64,000 nucleotides of DNA from assembly GCA_009829735.1 (NCBI GenBank), contig CM020618.1, positions 29,674,894-29,738,893 of the forward strand, written 5' to 3'. Under the pieces are notes generated by a model. That model was not told the origin of the DNA. It saw nothing but the letters and a program-made list of their open reading frames with translations, and did no database searches. Below, one piece after another: positions 63,416-64,000 of the stretch (the stretch's first letter is position 1; every line of letters begins with the position of its first letter). The position numbers and the translations under genes are program-made. The DNA comes from Pyropia yezoensis (lineage: Eukaryota; Rhodophyta; Bangiophyceae; Bangiales; Bangiaceae).

Positions 63416-64000
63416 TAGAGAGCACGCATCGAAACCGATATAGCGGACGCCTGAAGTAGCCTCCCAGTGAGGTCCAGATGATGAAGGGGCCAGGGTGTTT
63501 TCGCGAACGCGCTTTCAGTACCCAAAATTAGCCACATCCGCCCGTGCACACGCGCGCGCCCCGACTGGCGGCCGCGCAGCACTGCTTATCGCCTGTCAAA
63601 AATTTCTTGCTTTTTTGGGAAATTCTCGAGCAAAACCCTGCATAAAACCTGCATCGACCCCCCCTCAAGGCATCATAGACACCGCTTTTACCCCCGTTTC
63701 ATGCTTTCTGCCTACAACAGCTCGGGCGATTGGTAGTCGCCACCTCCCTAAGTATGACCGGAAGCGCACGGGGCAGGAGAGCACTCTCGTGAAGCGCAAA
63801 GAAGCGACCGACCATCGCTACGCTTGGGAGCAATGTTTATACAAACGCGTTTAAAACCCGCGCAATCTCACGCACTGGTTAAGCAAAAACCTGCGCGACG
63901 ACAGCTTTTGAGGGTCTGCACGGAAAAATCTCTCCGCCTTGCTCGACATCTACGACGTGAATTCTGACCAATGGAACGCTCCGTCCAGCAAACAGCAGCG
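63416..64000. other. Upstream flank, no gene seen
   Basis: The base composition is more even than in the rest of the contig, with several A and T runs. It is probably promoter and intergenic sequence of the minus-strand gene. Open frames are short. Confidence 0.45.

Overview
The window is nuclear DNA from a eukaryote, most likely a red alga of the Porphyra/Pyropia kind (inference). Three things point there: a nuclear psbQ' gene with a bipartite thylakoid-lumen presequence, very GC-rich DNA full of long G and C tracts, and compact genes with few short introns. Three blocks of exactly 500 N (7955-8454, 23439-23938, 48245-48744) divide it into four contigs, so this is a scaffold and not one continuous sequence.

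Contig 1 (1-7954) carries psbQ' (-), a TLDc-domain gene (+) and a small proline-rich gene (-). Nearly the same 7.9 kb recurs at 27369-35301 in contig 3, where the TLDc gene and the small gene are open; in contig 1 each is shifted by one base. Contig 2 (8455-23438) is almost wholly fossil Gypsy-type LTR retroelements, all with pol on the minus strand and nested or joined. Their most unusual part is a 647-codon open frame running antisense to pol between the integrase-chromodomain end and the 3' LTR.

Contig 3 (23939-48244) starts with an unrecognised Ala/Pro-rich minus-strand gene holding a 36-residue coding minisatellite, then the second copy of the 7.9-kb block. It then holds a large DNA transposon (37578-48002). 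That transposon has inverted-repeat arms of over 2 kb, built from ~350-bp subunits, around an IS630/Tc1-type DDE transposase (+) and a divergent Cys-rich protein plus a companion frame (-). Contig 4 (48745-64000) begins inside this transposon: 48745-55101 repeats 41899-48244, with the contig ends placed exactly as in an unmerged overlap. The apparent tandem copy is therefore probably an assembly artefact.

From 55.1 kb to the end lie host genes, all on the minus strand: EMC2 (ER membrane complex subunit 2), a thioredoxin-type arsenate reductase, and a large unrecognised gene whose presumed start codon lies 7 bases beyond a 78-base near-perfect hairpin. Several host genes change frame at G or C tracts, so homopolymer errors must be considered before any is called a pseudogene. 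No tRNA, rRNA or CRISPR array was seen.
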